From the NCBI GenBank assembly GCA_034696485.1, contig JAQIWT010001605.1, positions 1 through 10,162 on the forward strand: a DNA stretch of 10,162 nucleotides, in the 5' to 3' direction. Under the pieces are notes generated by a model, which ran no database searches, was not told where the DNA came from, and worked only from the letters and a program-made list of their open reading frames with translations. Below are positions 1 through 7,462 of the stretch, one piece after another. The DNA comes from Isohypsibius dastychi (taxonomy: Eukaryota; Tardigrada; Eutardigrada; Parachela; Isohypsibiidae). The translations under genes were made by a program, and so were the position numbers. Every line of letters begins with the position of its first letter. The stretch's first letter is position 1.

Positions 1-1162
1 GGGGGTGGAGAGAAAGATACAAACATCATGAGAACAAACATTGTTTCGCACCAGACGGCCGACGGGCGTATCAGCTAAGTTAGACCACTCAAACGCCGGA
101 CGCCGGAGTTTCTGTTCGTATTAAGCTCCGCAGAATATCGAGTGAATTTACTTACCTTTAGAAAAACTTGCAAAAGCCATGAAGGATGCCAAATGAATTA
201 GGTAATTCAAAACTTGCGTTCCGAAGTAGGAGTTTGGGACATCGATCAAATTATCTCAACTGAGTGACAGAGATTTTGTGGAATATTATTGAATTGAACT
301 GAATTGAAAGTTCAACCGGTGTTATTGACCTCTCACTAGCCTATCTCCAGATACAGGAACAGGATATGACGGTTATTATGGTACTTTTCCCATTTTTCAC
401 CGGCTATGCCTACGCTTTCTGATGGAAATGTCAATGAACTGTGAAAGTACTCTGTAAACTCTTATTGAAAGAACTGGAAGAAGCTGTGGAGCTGTGAATC
501 TGTGAATCGGTTTTCATTTCTGTCATGCGCATCGCTGAGATGTACGGGTATCACGAGGGCTACGTGATGAATTTAGCAACAGAAAAGTATATCGTGCAAG
601 CCAAAAGGTACTGCGGTTCGAGGTCTTAAGTGGGCAGTCGCGTAAAGTCGAAATCTAATCGACTGGTTGGTTCACGTACCAATCAAAATTGAGCATTCGC
701 TTGGCCAATCCTTCTCCTTTCCGTTTCTTTGTTCGAACTGAAAATAAAATGGCCTCGGTCGATTCGCTGTTTGAATTGACGTCATCCGACCACCTTCGAA
801 ATGTTGTCCTGCAGTACCTTTTAGCTTGCACGATAGGGGTTGCTACGAACTCCAACTTGGAGGAATCGAAAGAATAACTGTGATCCTGGCCGATGAAAAA
901 TCCAACGGAAACGCATAGTCAAGCCCTCACACTGAATCGTATCGAGGAAAGCGCAAGGCAATAACGCATTTTACTTGTCTCCGTTATAGCCATTACTTGA
1001 TTTGCCGAATGGGATTATACCCTAAGACCAGTACCCCCTCCGAGATGATATTCTTAAATGTGAAGGAAATATCCCAGTAACAAACAGAGCATTTCATATT
1101 TTGCCATGCTCAGTATTGAGTTCCCCTCCTCTCTTCCCCTGAGCAATCAGATGAAAACTAGT
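1..1162. other. Intergenic stretch, no gene recognised
   Basis: No open frame here resembles a known protein, and the two roughly 60-codon frames near 655-877 overlap each other antisense and look accidental. Simple local repetition is visible (for example CTGTGAAT twice near 490-508), and a 17-base string at 70-86 recurs with one mismatch at 5627-5643. I see no tRNA or rRNA. The right end may still belong to the flank of the retroelement whose repeats begin at 1163. Confidence 0.6.
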
Positions 1163-1243
1163 TAATTAACTTCGCCTAATCGAACAGAACCGATTTGCCG
1201 GGTAGGGTCCTGCGTTCGGAAGCAGCGTCCCAAAACACAGAAA
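1163..1243 (-). repeat. Direct repeat, outer copy (candidate B2 of a PAT/Ngaro-like element)
   Basis: These 81 bases match 1447-1527 without gaps at a constant offset of 284, with about 7 mismatches (roughly 91% identity). The shared core includes GGTAGGGTCCTGCGTTC and CAAAACACAGAAA. The pair lies just downstream, on the minus strand, of the tyrosine recombinase remnant. PAT and Ngaro retrotransposons end in B1-A2-B2, and this is the outer copy. The assignment is inferred from layout; the repeat itself is directly visible. Confidence 0.7.
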
Positions 1244-1446
1244 CCCCCTATAACTTGTAAGTGTTATGAAATAGACAAGGGATGGGAGGGCGGGTGAAAT
1301 GAAGAGCCCTCAGAAATGAAACGGACTCGCAGTCCTTATACAGCACCAAACACGGTAGAGTCCCGAACGTGCACTAGACACAGAAGAAACACAACATCAA
1401 AACTCGGCTCGTAATGAACTCTGATTGACTCGCGTCAATTCACATT
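1244..1446 (-). repeat. Spacer between the direct repeats (candidate A2)
   Basis: About 203 bases separate the two 81-bp repeats and contain no open frame of note. In a PAT/Ngaro element this position would be A2, a copy of the A1 repeat at the element's 5' end. I found no A1 in the window, as expected if the element is 5'-truncated. Two small hairpins are visible: GGACT-CGC-AGTCC at 1323-1335 and ATTGAC-TCGC-GTCAAT at 1424-1439, the second sitting close to the boundary with the inner repeat. Confidence 0.4.
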
Positions 1447-1527
1447 TAACTGACTTCGTCTAATCGAACCGAACCGATTTGCAGGGTAGGGTCCTGCGTT
1501 CTGAAGCAGCGTACCAAAACACAGAAA
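1447..1527 (-). repeat. Direct repeat, inner copy (candidate B1)
   Basis: This is the second copy of the 81-bp repeat. It lies about 40 bases beyond the recombinase stop codon on the minus strand. Its closeness to the recombinase and its same-orientation partner at 1163-1243 suit the split direct repeats of PAT/Ngaro retrotransposons and not the inverted repeats of DIRS1. Confidence 0.65.
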
Positions 1528-1567
1528 AGCCCAGACAAACCACCCAGACAGAGCAAAAGAAAAAAGG

Positions 1568-2520
1568 TCAAGGTAACAATGTCGTGTCAGATTGTCGGAT
1601 GTATCCCCGAAAAGCTTGGCTTTTCCAGCAGCCAGCCGATTGTATGGATGACTCAGAGACACCACGAGTAGCAGCTGAAGTGGCCGCGCCGATCCGAAAG
1701 CTATGGGTGCCATAGCACTTACGATGTGGGACGCCTTTCAGGAATTTACGCATGTTGTGTGGAAGAAGTTCCGTGTGAGATATTTCTCAGAGGCAAACGT
1801 GAAGAGCGGTTTCGGCGATAGTTTAGGATAAACATACGGAATCAGAGAAGAGAACTTGATGAATGCTCGAACAGGGCAGATGGAGTTGTGAGTAGCAGGG
1901 ATCCGTAGAGTTTGACCTGCTCCAAATTGATCAGTTTTGGAACGCCGAATGGTGACTGAGATTGAGGAAGCGTCTCTAGCTACGGTAAAATCTCGGAAAC
2001 GCAGTACAGAGGCACGGTTGTAAGAAGTGGAGCTTCGGAAAGTAAATTCACTGACTCTCAGAAAATCAGAAAATGCTAGTACAAAAGAAAACCAGATCAT
2101 ACACTGGTCGTAGTGAATAAGTTCAGAAGCGGTAAGGTTAAACTTCATGATGGGTAGAATCTCGGGGGTAATAGGAAGACGACAATCGGGTGTTTTAGGG
2201 GCAAGGCGACGGTATTCTTTCAACGCCCGCGTTACCAGTTGATGGGGCGTAGGCGAGACGAAGCCATTTGCAACATGTAGGTTGGAGATTCCCGCGATGT
2301 AGACATCAACTGTGGAAATGGCTACAAACTCCTAAAACAACGAAGAAATGGAGTTTATAAGAGTTGTAGATGAAGCAGGAAGAGGAATGCATCTTTGACG
2401 GCTACAGTAATCGCGAAAGCGATTAACACCAGCTCTGTAGGTTTTCCGAGTTGCTGTAGAGATGTGAGTAGCGAGTAAGGATTTTCCAGCAGCGGTTAGT
2501 CGTGGAGGAGATAGATGCAC
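1568..2520 (-). pseudogene. Tyrosine recombinase of a DIRS-order retrotransposon, decayed
   Basis: The protein belongs to the tyrosine recombinases that integrate circular DNA copies of DIRS-order retrotransposons. Reading from 2520 downward, an N-terminal core-binding region contains ISTATRKTYRAG. An in-frame TAG at 2334-2332 interrupts it, and the same frame then runs on through 2331-1738. Catalytic landmarks are Arg in FLRVSEF, Lys in RRSKTDQFGAG, then after a one-base frameshift near 1750 His and Arg in THSFRIGAAT, Trp in AGCWKS and the Tyr nucleophile in FRGYIR. All the expected active-site residues survive, but one stop and one frameshift prevent translation of a whole protein. Upstream of 2520 the frame closes quickly at about 2545, so the usual join to RNase H is missing. 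Crypton-type recombinases are related, but the nearby RNase H and terminal repeats favour PAT/Ngaro. Confidence 0.85.
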
Positions 2521-2742
2521 TCTTTGAGAGTGGTGTTCACTCGATCAGTGCTGTTTTAGCAACCAAAACTTTCCAGGGACGATATTTTTTTAAGGATTTT
2601 CTTGAAATTTTTAAGCATTTCAAAAACGCTCGCGCCGCTTCGCCGCGCTCGCAGAATTATCGTTGTAGTTTATGTAAAATAGCTCACTAATTATAAGTGG
2701 AAATGGCTCCCTGTTGCGGTTACGTTCGTACATCCCCGGTGG

Positions 2743-3128
2743 AAAGGGTGTATTTAGGGTGGGGGCCGGCGGCCACAGGGCCCCCCGTATAAGATTTTGG
2801 GGAACCTTAGATAGTCTGCTCCGTAAAAGGAATTTTTTACGGCCCTACATTGCCGGCCTCATACAAAAATCAGTTTTCGGCCCCGTAAAGAAATATTTTT
2901 CGACCGAAAATCACTACCAAAAATTACCCAAAAAAAAAGACACGTTTTTGGGTCCATATCGGTCAGTTTTTGTTCCATGAGGCTTAAAAATTTCAACGTT
3001 GGCCCCATGCGGCCGAATGATTTTCGATCTTTGGCCCCACATAAGCGAACACATATGGCCCCATACAGAATGTTTTTAGCGCGCTGGCCCCTTATCCTCA
3101 TATAGTTCCTAACCTAAATACACCCTTG
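2743..3128. mobile_element. Short non-autonomous element with terminal inverted repeats
   Basis: AAGGGTGTATTTAGG at 2744-2758 is repeated exactly in inverted orientation at 3113-3127. Outside it lie imperfect direct repeats, CCGGTGG (2736-2742) and CCGGTGA (3129-3135), which could be a target duplication of hAT-like size. The 386-base interior has no coding capacity. It contains irregularly spaced GGCCC/GGCCCC motifs, for instance at 3001, 3033, 3057 and 3086. The superfamily is uncertain: hAT is suggested only by the flank length and the CAAGGGTG-like end. Confidence 0.6.
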
Positions 3129-3590
3129 CCGGTGAAAGAAAGTTTGGAAATTCGGAACTTCGGGTCAGATTATTTTGCCCCGTTCTGTTATGATCGTCAA
3201 ACCCAGAAACGCGAACCGAACAGAAATCCTTAAATATTCCCGAGATATCCGAATCGAAGCGACCAGATATTCTCCGAAACCCGAAATTCCCCGAACCAAA
3301 TCCTGAAGAATCAAATTACCCAAGACGATCCAAAATTTTAACTTTACAGAATGAAATCACGTCTAAAATCACTGAGATTATCTCGTTTTCCAGTTTTGGG
3401 TCTGGAAATCGAAATTTTCAGCCATTAGAGGCTCCGCTCATGGTCGCGAAATTCTCAAAACGGCTCATGGTATGAGCGTTTTGAAATCCCACGAAAGTAT
3501 CAAACTGCAATTTATGAGGGAGAAAGAGAGAAGGCCAGGGCAGTTGCGGTTAGGTTGATCAAACGGTCGACCCTGAAGCCGTAACGTATC
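3129..3590. other. Non-coding stretch inside the retroelement gap
   Basis: No open frame of interest was found. CCGAA recurs five times between about 3200 and 3300. Two hairpins stand out: TTTCCAG (3387-3393) with CTGGAAA (3402-3408), and a 30-base stem-loop at 3455-3484 built from TCAAAACG and CGTTTTGA with a further CTCAT/ATGAG pairing inside. Confidence 0.5.
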
Positions 3591-3591
3591 A

Positions 3592-3631
3592 CTAAAACCA
3601 TACAAGCCTTCATTATTTTATATGGTTTTAG
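3592..3631. repeat. Perfect 11-bp inverted repeat (hairpin)
   Basis: CTAAAACCATA at 3592-3602 is the exact reverse complement of TATGGTTTTAG at 3621-3631, with an 18-base A/T-rich loop. It is not followed by a gene, so a terminator role is not implied. It may be the end of a small decayed foldback element. Confidence 0.55.
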
Positions 3632-3650
3632 AATGTAACATTCGTCTGGT

Positions 3651-3720
3651 CCAGAATTAAGATACACTCCTCATAGATTTAACGTGCTTTTTAATACGAG
3701 AGGTGTATCCATAATTCTGG
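3651..3720. repeat. Imperfect 22-bp inverted repeat (hairpin)
   Basis: The arm at 3651-3672 begins CCAGAATTA and carries GATACAC. It pairs with 3698-3720, which ends TAATTCTGG and carries GTGTATC. A loop of about 25 bases separates them. Only a few mismatches or gaps break the stem. Size and shape suit a miniature foldback element or a remnant of one. Confidence 0.55.
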
Positions 3721-3824
3721 CGGAGGCAAACACATTTAGGCAGTGATGGAATTCGCCAAAATCGTAGGGGATATAGGCTATCCCAAACAGTTTCCAGTGA
3801 AAATCGTACAGGCTTTAAAAAGAA

Positions 3825-3960
3825 TTTCCAGGGACAAAATATCTGATTCCAGGGATCATTTCGTCCCATCCCTGCACCAAAAATATTCCAGGGATAGCAG
3901 GGACATTTTTTAAGGAAAGTGTACTTTCCAGGGTGAAATCCCGGCAATCCCTGCATCAAA
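3825..3960. repeat. Degenerate tandem repeat with TTCCAGGG motifs
   Basis: TTCCAGGG occurs four times between 3826 and 3932. A longer block, CCAGGG then about 15 bases then ATCCCTGCAYCAAA, occurs near 3850-3880 and again near 3927-3959, giving a period of roughly 80 bases. A further copy with closely similar context, CTTTCCAGGGACGATAT, lies at 2569-2585 on the far side of the gap. Confidence 0.5.
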
Positions 3961-3978
3961 TCTGCATTGCACTCGATC

Positions 3979-4215
3979 CGGGATAATGATCGGCAAAGGG
4001 GCGGCGTTGGAAACAAAGCTCCGAAATCTGTCCTGCTGGAAACGAGACAGAGCGTCAGCAATATTGTTGTCGCAACCACGGATATATTTCAAAGAAATTA
4101 CGAAATTAAACTCAGCGGCCACTGCAACAATAGCGCGTGTTAAATGCAAAACAGCACGGTTCGCGGAACCAAGCTTTGACCAGTTTTGGGTATTATTCAT
4201 TGCACTTTTGTTTGA
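3979..4215 (-). pseudogene. RNase H C-terminal fragment of a DIRS-order retrotransposon
   Basis: The minus frame reads through the C-terminal half of the RNase H domain typical of DIRS/Ngaro polyproteins. The landmarks, in order, are an HLTRAIVAVAAEFNF helix, KYIRGCDNNIADALSRF carrying the last catalytic Asp of the ADALSR motif, and the family's RFR plus proline-rich tail PLPIIIP. The reverse transcriptase and the first half of RNase H are absent. Near 4215 the expected catalytic SDN appears as SN, so an acidic residue is lost. The fragment shares the strand of the recombinase remnant and would normally lie only one or two hundred bases upstream of it, but here 1.4 kb intervenes. Its 5' break lies within about 50 bases of the serpin start codon. 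The open frame itself continues to 3910 through unrelated sequence. Confidence 0.8.
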
Positions 4216-4262
4216 GATAGAAATCTGTTGGTGGCTTATTGTTGCGGTTTTCTTTGTTGACC

Positions 4263-5526
4263 ATGTTGACTCCCTCAAATCTCTCTGCATTTGTCGATGC
4301 TTCATCCTTAAGCATCTATTCTACCGCAGCCGGACTTCATGGAGATGGCAATATTCTCGTATCTCCTCTCAGTATTCTCTACGCCACTCTGATGATATAT
4401 CTCGGCGCGCGTGGAAATACCAAGGTTAATCTTGATCAGTCTCTGAAGTTCAATGCTTATTTTCAAGGAGAGGCTGTCCTCAGCTCGTTTTCTCCCGCGA
4501 TTTTTGAAATGAAAGACATCGCTTCCGCGCAAAACGGCATCAGGTCCAGAGGAACAGTTGCAAACCCATTAGCCCGCGTTGACCGAGAGAAAGTGACCAT
4601 AACATTGGCTAACGGAATTTTCGTACAAGAAGGTTTCAAGGTCAACCAGGACTACTTGGTTCACGTGGTCCTGTCACTCCGTGCTTCGATAGAATTTCAT
4701 CAATGCCACTGAGCCAGCTCGTCAAGATATCAACAAGTGGGTGGAAAAGCGGACTGGCGGGAAGATCAGAAACCTGATCCCACAAAATGGAGTTGATGAG
4801 CGAACCAGATTAGTTATGGCGAACGCATTGTATTTCAAGGCTCCCTGGGCATTCAGGTTTGATGATGATCGAACCAAAAAAGGAAACTTCCAGCTGCTCA
4901 GTGGCAAGAAGAACCAAGTGGACCTTATGCACATTCAACGATTCTTCAAGTATGCTGACGTTAAAGAACTGAATGCACAATATCTGGAAATACCCTATAA
5001 TGTTGGTGAGGCCGCACTCATTGTCATCCTTCCCCGAGACCAAGCTGGACTCTGTGAACTCGAAAGAAAACTGACGGCAAAAAAATGGGAGAGTTAGCGA
5101 TGGTGGCCAAAAGTGGAGCGCCCATTAATGTGACAATGCCCAAGTTCAAGGTCGAATCGTCATTTGACGTTGTCAAACTGCTACAGAAACTTGGTGTTGA
5201 CGATGTGTTCAATACGGCTGCCAACTTGAGTGGCATCGCATCGCCGGCAGCTGGACTCTTTGTCAGCTCTGCTTTTCACAAAACGTTCATCGGTAGGAAA
5301 AGTCACTACCAGAATGACAAAAACAGTTTCAAGGGAATTCTCTATTACAGATCTGAATGAACAAGGAACAGAGGCGGCTGCTGCGACCGCAGTGGTGAGT
5401 GTATTAAGGAGCATTCCGCCAAGCATGCCACCAATACAGTTTGTTGCGGATCATCCTTTTATGTACGCCATTCGACATAATCCATCCAAACTGTTACTTT
5501 TTATTGGGAGAATTGAGAATCTGTAG
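4263..5526 (+). CDS. Serpin (serine protease inhibitor), frame broken twice; possible pseudogene
   Basis: Serpins trap proteases by inserting a cleaved reactive loop into beta-sheet A. The ATG at 4263 (A at -3) opens a frame covering the whole fold: NILVSPLSILYA and YLGARGNTK near the N terminus, TLANGIFVQEGFKV, INKWVEKRTGGKI, MANALYFKAPW, the hinge GTEAAAATA, and FVADHPFMYAI before the stop at 5524-5526. About 401 codons is normal length. Exon 1 ends at 5292. A 58-base GT-AG intron (5293-5350) restores HKTFI-DLNEQGTE exactly. Counting from the hinge, P1 is Arg (5407-5409) and P1' is Ser, predicting trypsin-like targets. Two lesions break the frame: one extra T at 4695-4697 (stop 4710-4712) and one missing A in the run at 5079-5085 (stop 5095-5097). 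No signal peptide is seen, so it is either intracellular or missing an upstream exon. The lesions could be real decay or homopolymer assembly errors. Confidence 0.88.
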
Positions 5527-5750
5527 CCAATAATCTCAAATATATCTTGCCACTTTAAGGTTTCAGGTGTCATAGACAGCATAACAGATTGTTGAAGCTT
5601 GAAGAATGAAATAACTAAAGGTCACGATCAACTAAGTTAGACCGTGAAGTGCAAAAAATAATGGATTTGTGGTAACGGTATTCAAGAACTTCATTCATTT
5701 TGCTGGCTTGTAGAACAAGATTTCATCACGATATTTCCCGGAAAGAGATA
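5527..5750. other. Probable serpin 3' UTR or downstream flank
   Basis: No open frame or second reactive-loop exon is visible here. There is no AATAAA until 5956. A 17-base string at 5627-5643 matches 70-86 with one mismatch, the only notable repeat. Confidence 0.4.
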
Positions 5751-5905
5751 CTCCGTCCTGCCGATAATTTGGAGGTTAACAAACCAGAATCAGTGAGTGG
5801 AGACCGGGCCTGAGTGAGAGAGGGAGACAGGGCCCCTTGCTTTCTGGCCTTGTCTCCAGTCACTGCTTTCGATTTGTTTACCTCCAAATTATCGGCAGGA
5901 CGGAG
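5751..5905. mobile_element. Tc1/mariner-type MITE, foldback
   Basis: The 155-base element starts CTCCGTCCTGCCGATAATTT at 5751. Its first 33 bases (5751-5783) pair with 5873-5905 at 32 of 33 positions. Similarity between the arms continues inward through CAGTGA-TGGAGAC for roughly 60 bases per arm, so nearly the whole element can fold into one hairpin. TA lies immediately outside both ends (5749-5750 and 5906-5907), the target duplication of Tc1/mariner elements, and ends starting CTCC-TCC recall Stowaway-like MITEs. There is no coding capacity. Confidence 0.85.
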
Positions 5906-5955
5906 TACATACCACAGCACTGTTTTGTATACTTTTTTCTTGAGCAAAAATATGG

Positions 5956-5961
5956 AATAAA
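5956..5961 (+). terminator. Candidate poly(A) signal AATAAA
   Basis: This is the first canonical AATAAA on the plus strand downstream of the serpin stop, about 430 bases away. If used, the serpin transcript would carry the whole foldback MITE in its 3' UTR. Use of the site is inference. Confidence 0.3.
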
Positions 5962-6014
5962 ATTCTGTTTCTCCAGTTTGTGATCTTAAATATGATTCAA
6001 ATTTCCTACATTGG

Positions 6015-6072
6015 TGGCGCTCGTCAATTATGAACTATCTTATTAATCATTATAAAATCATTTGGATAAAAT
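6015..6072 (+). repeat. Left terminal inverted repeat of the Harbinger element
   Basis: The outer 24 bases (6015-6038, containing TCAATTATGAACTAT) match the reverse complement of 8970-8993 at 22 of 24 positions. The inner block AAATCATTTGGATAAAAT at 6055-6072 matches 8947-8964 perfectly. The left arm has about 10 more bases between the blocks than the right arm. Confidence 0.85.
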
Positions 6073-6143
6073 CAATTTTAAATCATTTGACGTCTATCCT
6101 GATTGGTCGATCCATATGATTTTATCAAATAATCCAAGTCTCA

Positions 6144-6169
6144 AATAAGCAGCTCGCGAGGTGCTTATT
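6144..6169. repeat. 26-bp near-perfect palindrome in the left sub-terminal region
   Basis: AATAAGCA at 6144-6151 pairs with TGCTTATT at 6162-6169 around a central CTCGCGAG palindrome (6153-6160). Only one opposing pair (6152/6161) fails to match. It lies between the left terminal repeat and the Myb-like gene, amid repeated ATCATTT motifs (6055, 6080, 6173, 6183). A binding site for the element's own proteins or a promoter element is plausible but inferred. Confidence 0.6.
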
Positions 6170-6281
6170 CGAAAATCATTTCAAATCATTTGATACCAAC
6201 CTGGTTTCGCTTCAACTTGCGAAACCGACTTCTGCTTTCTTCCGCTGTTCTTTTCCCAATTTTCTTCCAACTTTGATCCCA

Positions 6282-7393
6282 ATGGCCCCACCAGCAAGCA
6301 AAAAGAAAACGCCACCCGTCGCAGCTGTTGTCGAATCTGAATCTGACGATGCATCTGAGCAATCCGAACATCTTTCTGATGGATCTGCGCGCACGAAGAG
6401 GAAAAACTTTCGCTGGGCCAATTCGCAGAGTGAAACTATGCTCCTCGAATGGCTTGAGATCCCCTCGAATTACGATAAATTAAAAGGAGCTTCTGGAAAA
6501 ATCGTTGAAATAGGAGCGCGCAGGGGAAGAAGACCGACGAGCTCCAAATCGCAGACTGCCGTTTTGCAGGAGATAGCGGAATATTTGAAGGAGGGAACCA
6601 ACCAGAAACACACCACCGTGACCGTCCGCAACAAGCTGCGTCATATGGAGAACCAGTGGAGAATTGCAGATCAGAAACTTGACTCGACAGGCGAAGGGAT
6701 CAACAGCCGAGAAGAAAAACTCGGAATCAAAAAGATCTTTGGTGAGTTTTGCAGTTTTTACCAGGACAAACATCCTTGAATCCCGTATTGTTTGCAGACA
6801 TCATCACTGGTTTGTGCCCACTCTACGAGCGACTGGATCCCATCTTTGGCCAGCGATCTCGCAACAAGCCCCCATATGTCGAAGACAGCATTGACTCTCC
6901 ACCAGTCCCAGAAAAAGAAGATGCAACCGGAAGTGAAGATCGCGAAGAAGATATTGTTGAGGAGAACCTGGATGAAGTCGAGCGAGAAGAACGAGAATTT
7001 CAAGCACGATTTCGAAACAAGTAAGACAATTTTTTATTGAAATATTTCAGTGGTATGCATGTTAAATTTTTCAGTGAGCTTGGACCTGAACCGGAAGTGC
7101 AGCCTACGAACAAGAGAAACGCCGTTTCAGCGGAAAAGCCATCTGGGAAAAAAGCCCAATCAACGAAAAAGCTCAAGTCCGCTGTGGAAATTGCCAGTGA
7201 AATTCAGGAGCAATCCAGAAAAAGAGCTGAAGAGAAGCACGAACTGAGCTTGAAGAAATTCGAATTTCAACAGAAAAAATTCGAACAGCAGACTGCCTTA
7301 GCTATTCAGGATTCCAAAAATAAAACTCTTGAGTTGGAAAATCAAAAAATTATGCTGCAGATTCAGTTGGCTCGAATGAATGGCAATGGCTAA
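6282..7393 (+). CDS. Myb/SANT-like (trihelix) DNA-binding protein of the Harbinger transposon
   Basis: This is the transposon's second protein, presumed to bind the element ends and assist the transposase. The CDS is join(6282..6741, 6798..7020, 7075..7393), 333 residues. Introns of 56 and 54 bases are GT-AG and preserve frame (codons for D154 and N228 span the junctions). Residues 1-40 are Ser/Glu-rich with basic patches (KKKTPP, RTKRK) that may be nuclear signals. Residues 41-172 form the Myb/SANT-like region, with LLEWLEIPSNYDKLKG, TVRNKLRHMENQWR, STGEG and LCPLYERLDPIF. An acidic stretch follows (about 193-222), then a basic patch KKAQSTKKLK and a long charged coiled coil (about 263-330) probably for oligomerisation. 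The start is the first ATG in frame, with G at +4; a TTG three codons upstream is unlikely in a eukaryote. A poly(A) signal lies 61 bases past the stop. No lesions were seen. Confidence 0.85.
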
Positions 7394-7453
7394 CCGGAAG
7401 TGATGAAGCGTTTTTATCAAGATTCAAATGCATCGTTCTTGTTTTTTCTGAAC

Positions 7454-7459
7454 AATAAA
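7454..7459 (+). terminator. Poly(A) signal AATAAA of the Myb-like gene
   Basis: A canonical AATAAA lies 61 bases beyond the Myb-like stop and only 4 bases before the convergent transposase stop codon. Cleavage 10-30 bases further on would put the plus transcript's end inside the 3' coding region of the transposase. Confidence 0.6.
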
Positions 7460-7462
7460 AAT

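Noticed and set aside
1163-1527. The 81-bp repeats as LTRs of a Ty3/gypsy-type element
   Set aside because: They flank only a 203-bp non-coding spacer, lack obvious TG...CA ends, and adjoin a tyrosine recombinase and not a DDE integrase.
1435-1715. Overlapping open frames of 78-92 codons on both strands at 1435-1715
   Set aside because: They overlap the direct repeat and the C-terminal part of the recombinase in other frames, with no family features.
4239-4262. Upstream TTG at 4239 as serpin start and a possible signal peptide
   Set aside because: Eukaryotic genes rarely start at TTG, and the next ATG (4263) has A at -3 and fits the usual serpin N terminus. The few extra residues do not make a convincing signal peptide.
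3910-4429. Plus-strand frame 3986-4429 opposite the RNase H fragment
   Set aside because: It is antisense to a recognisable RNase H tail and runs out of frame into the serpin; it resembles no protein.
7021-7050. Nearer acceptor at 7049-7050 for the second intron of the Myb-like gene
   Set aside because: It would give a 30-base intron, too short to splice and in the wrong frame; the acceptor at 7073-7074 keeps the frame.
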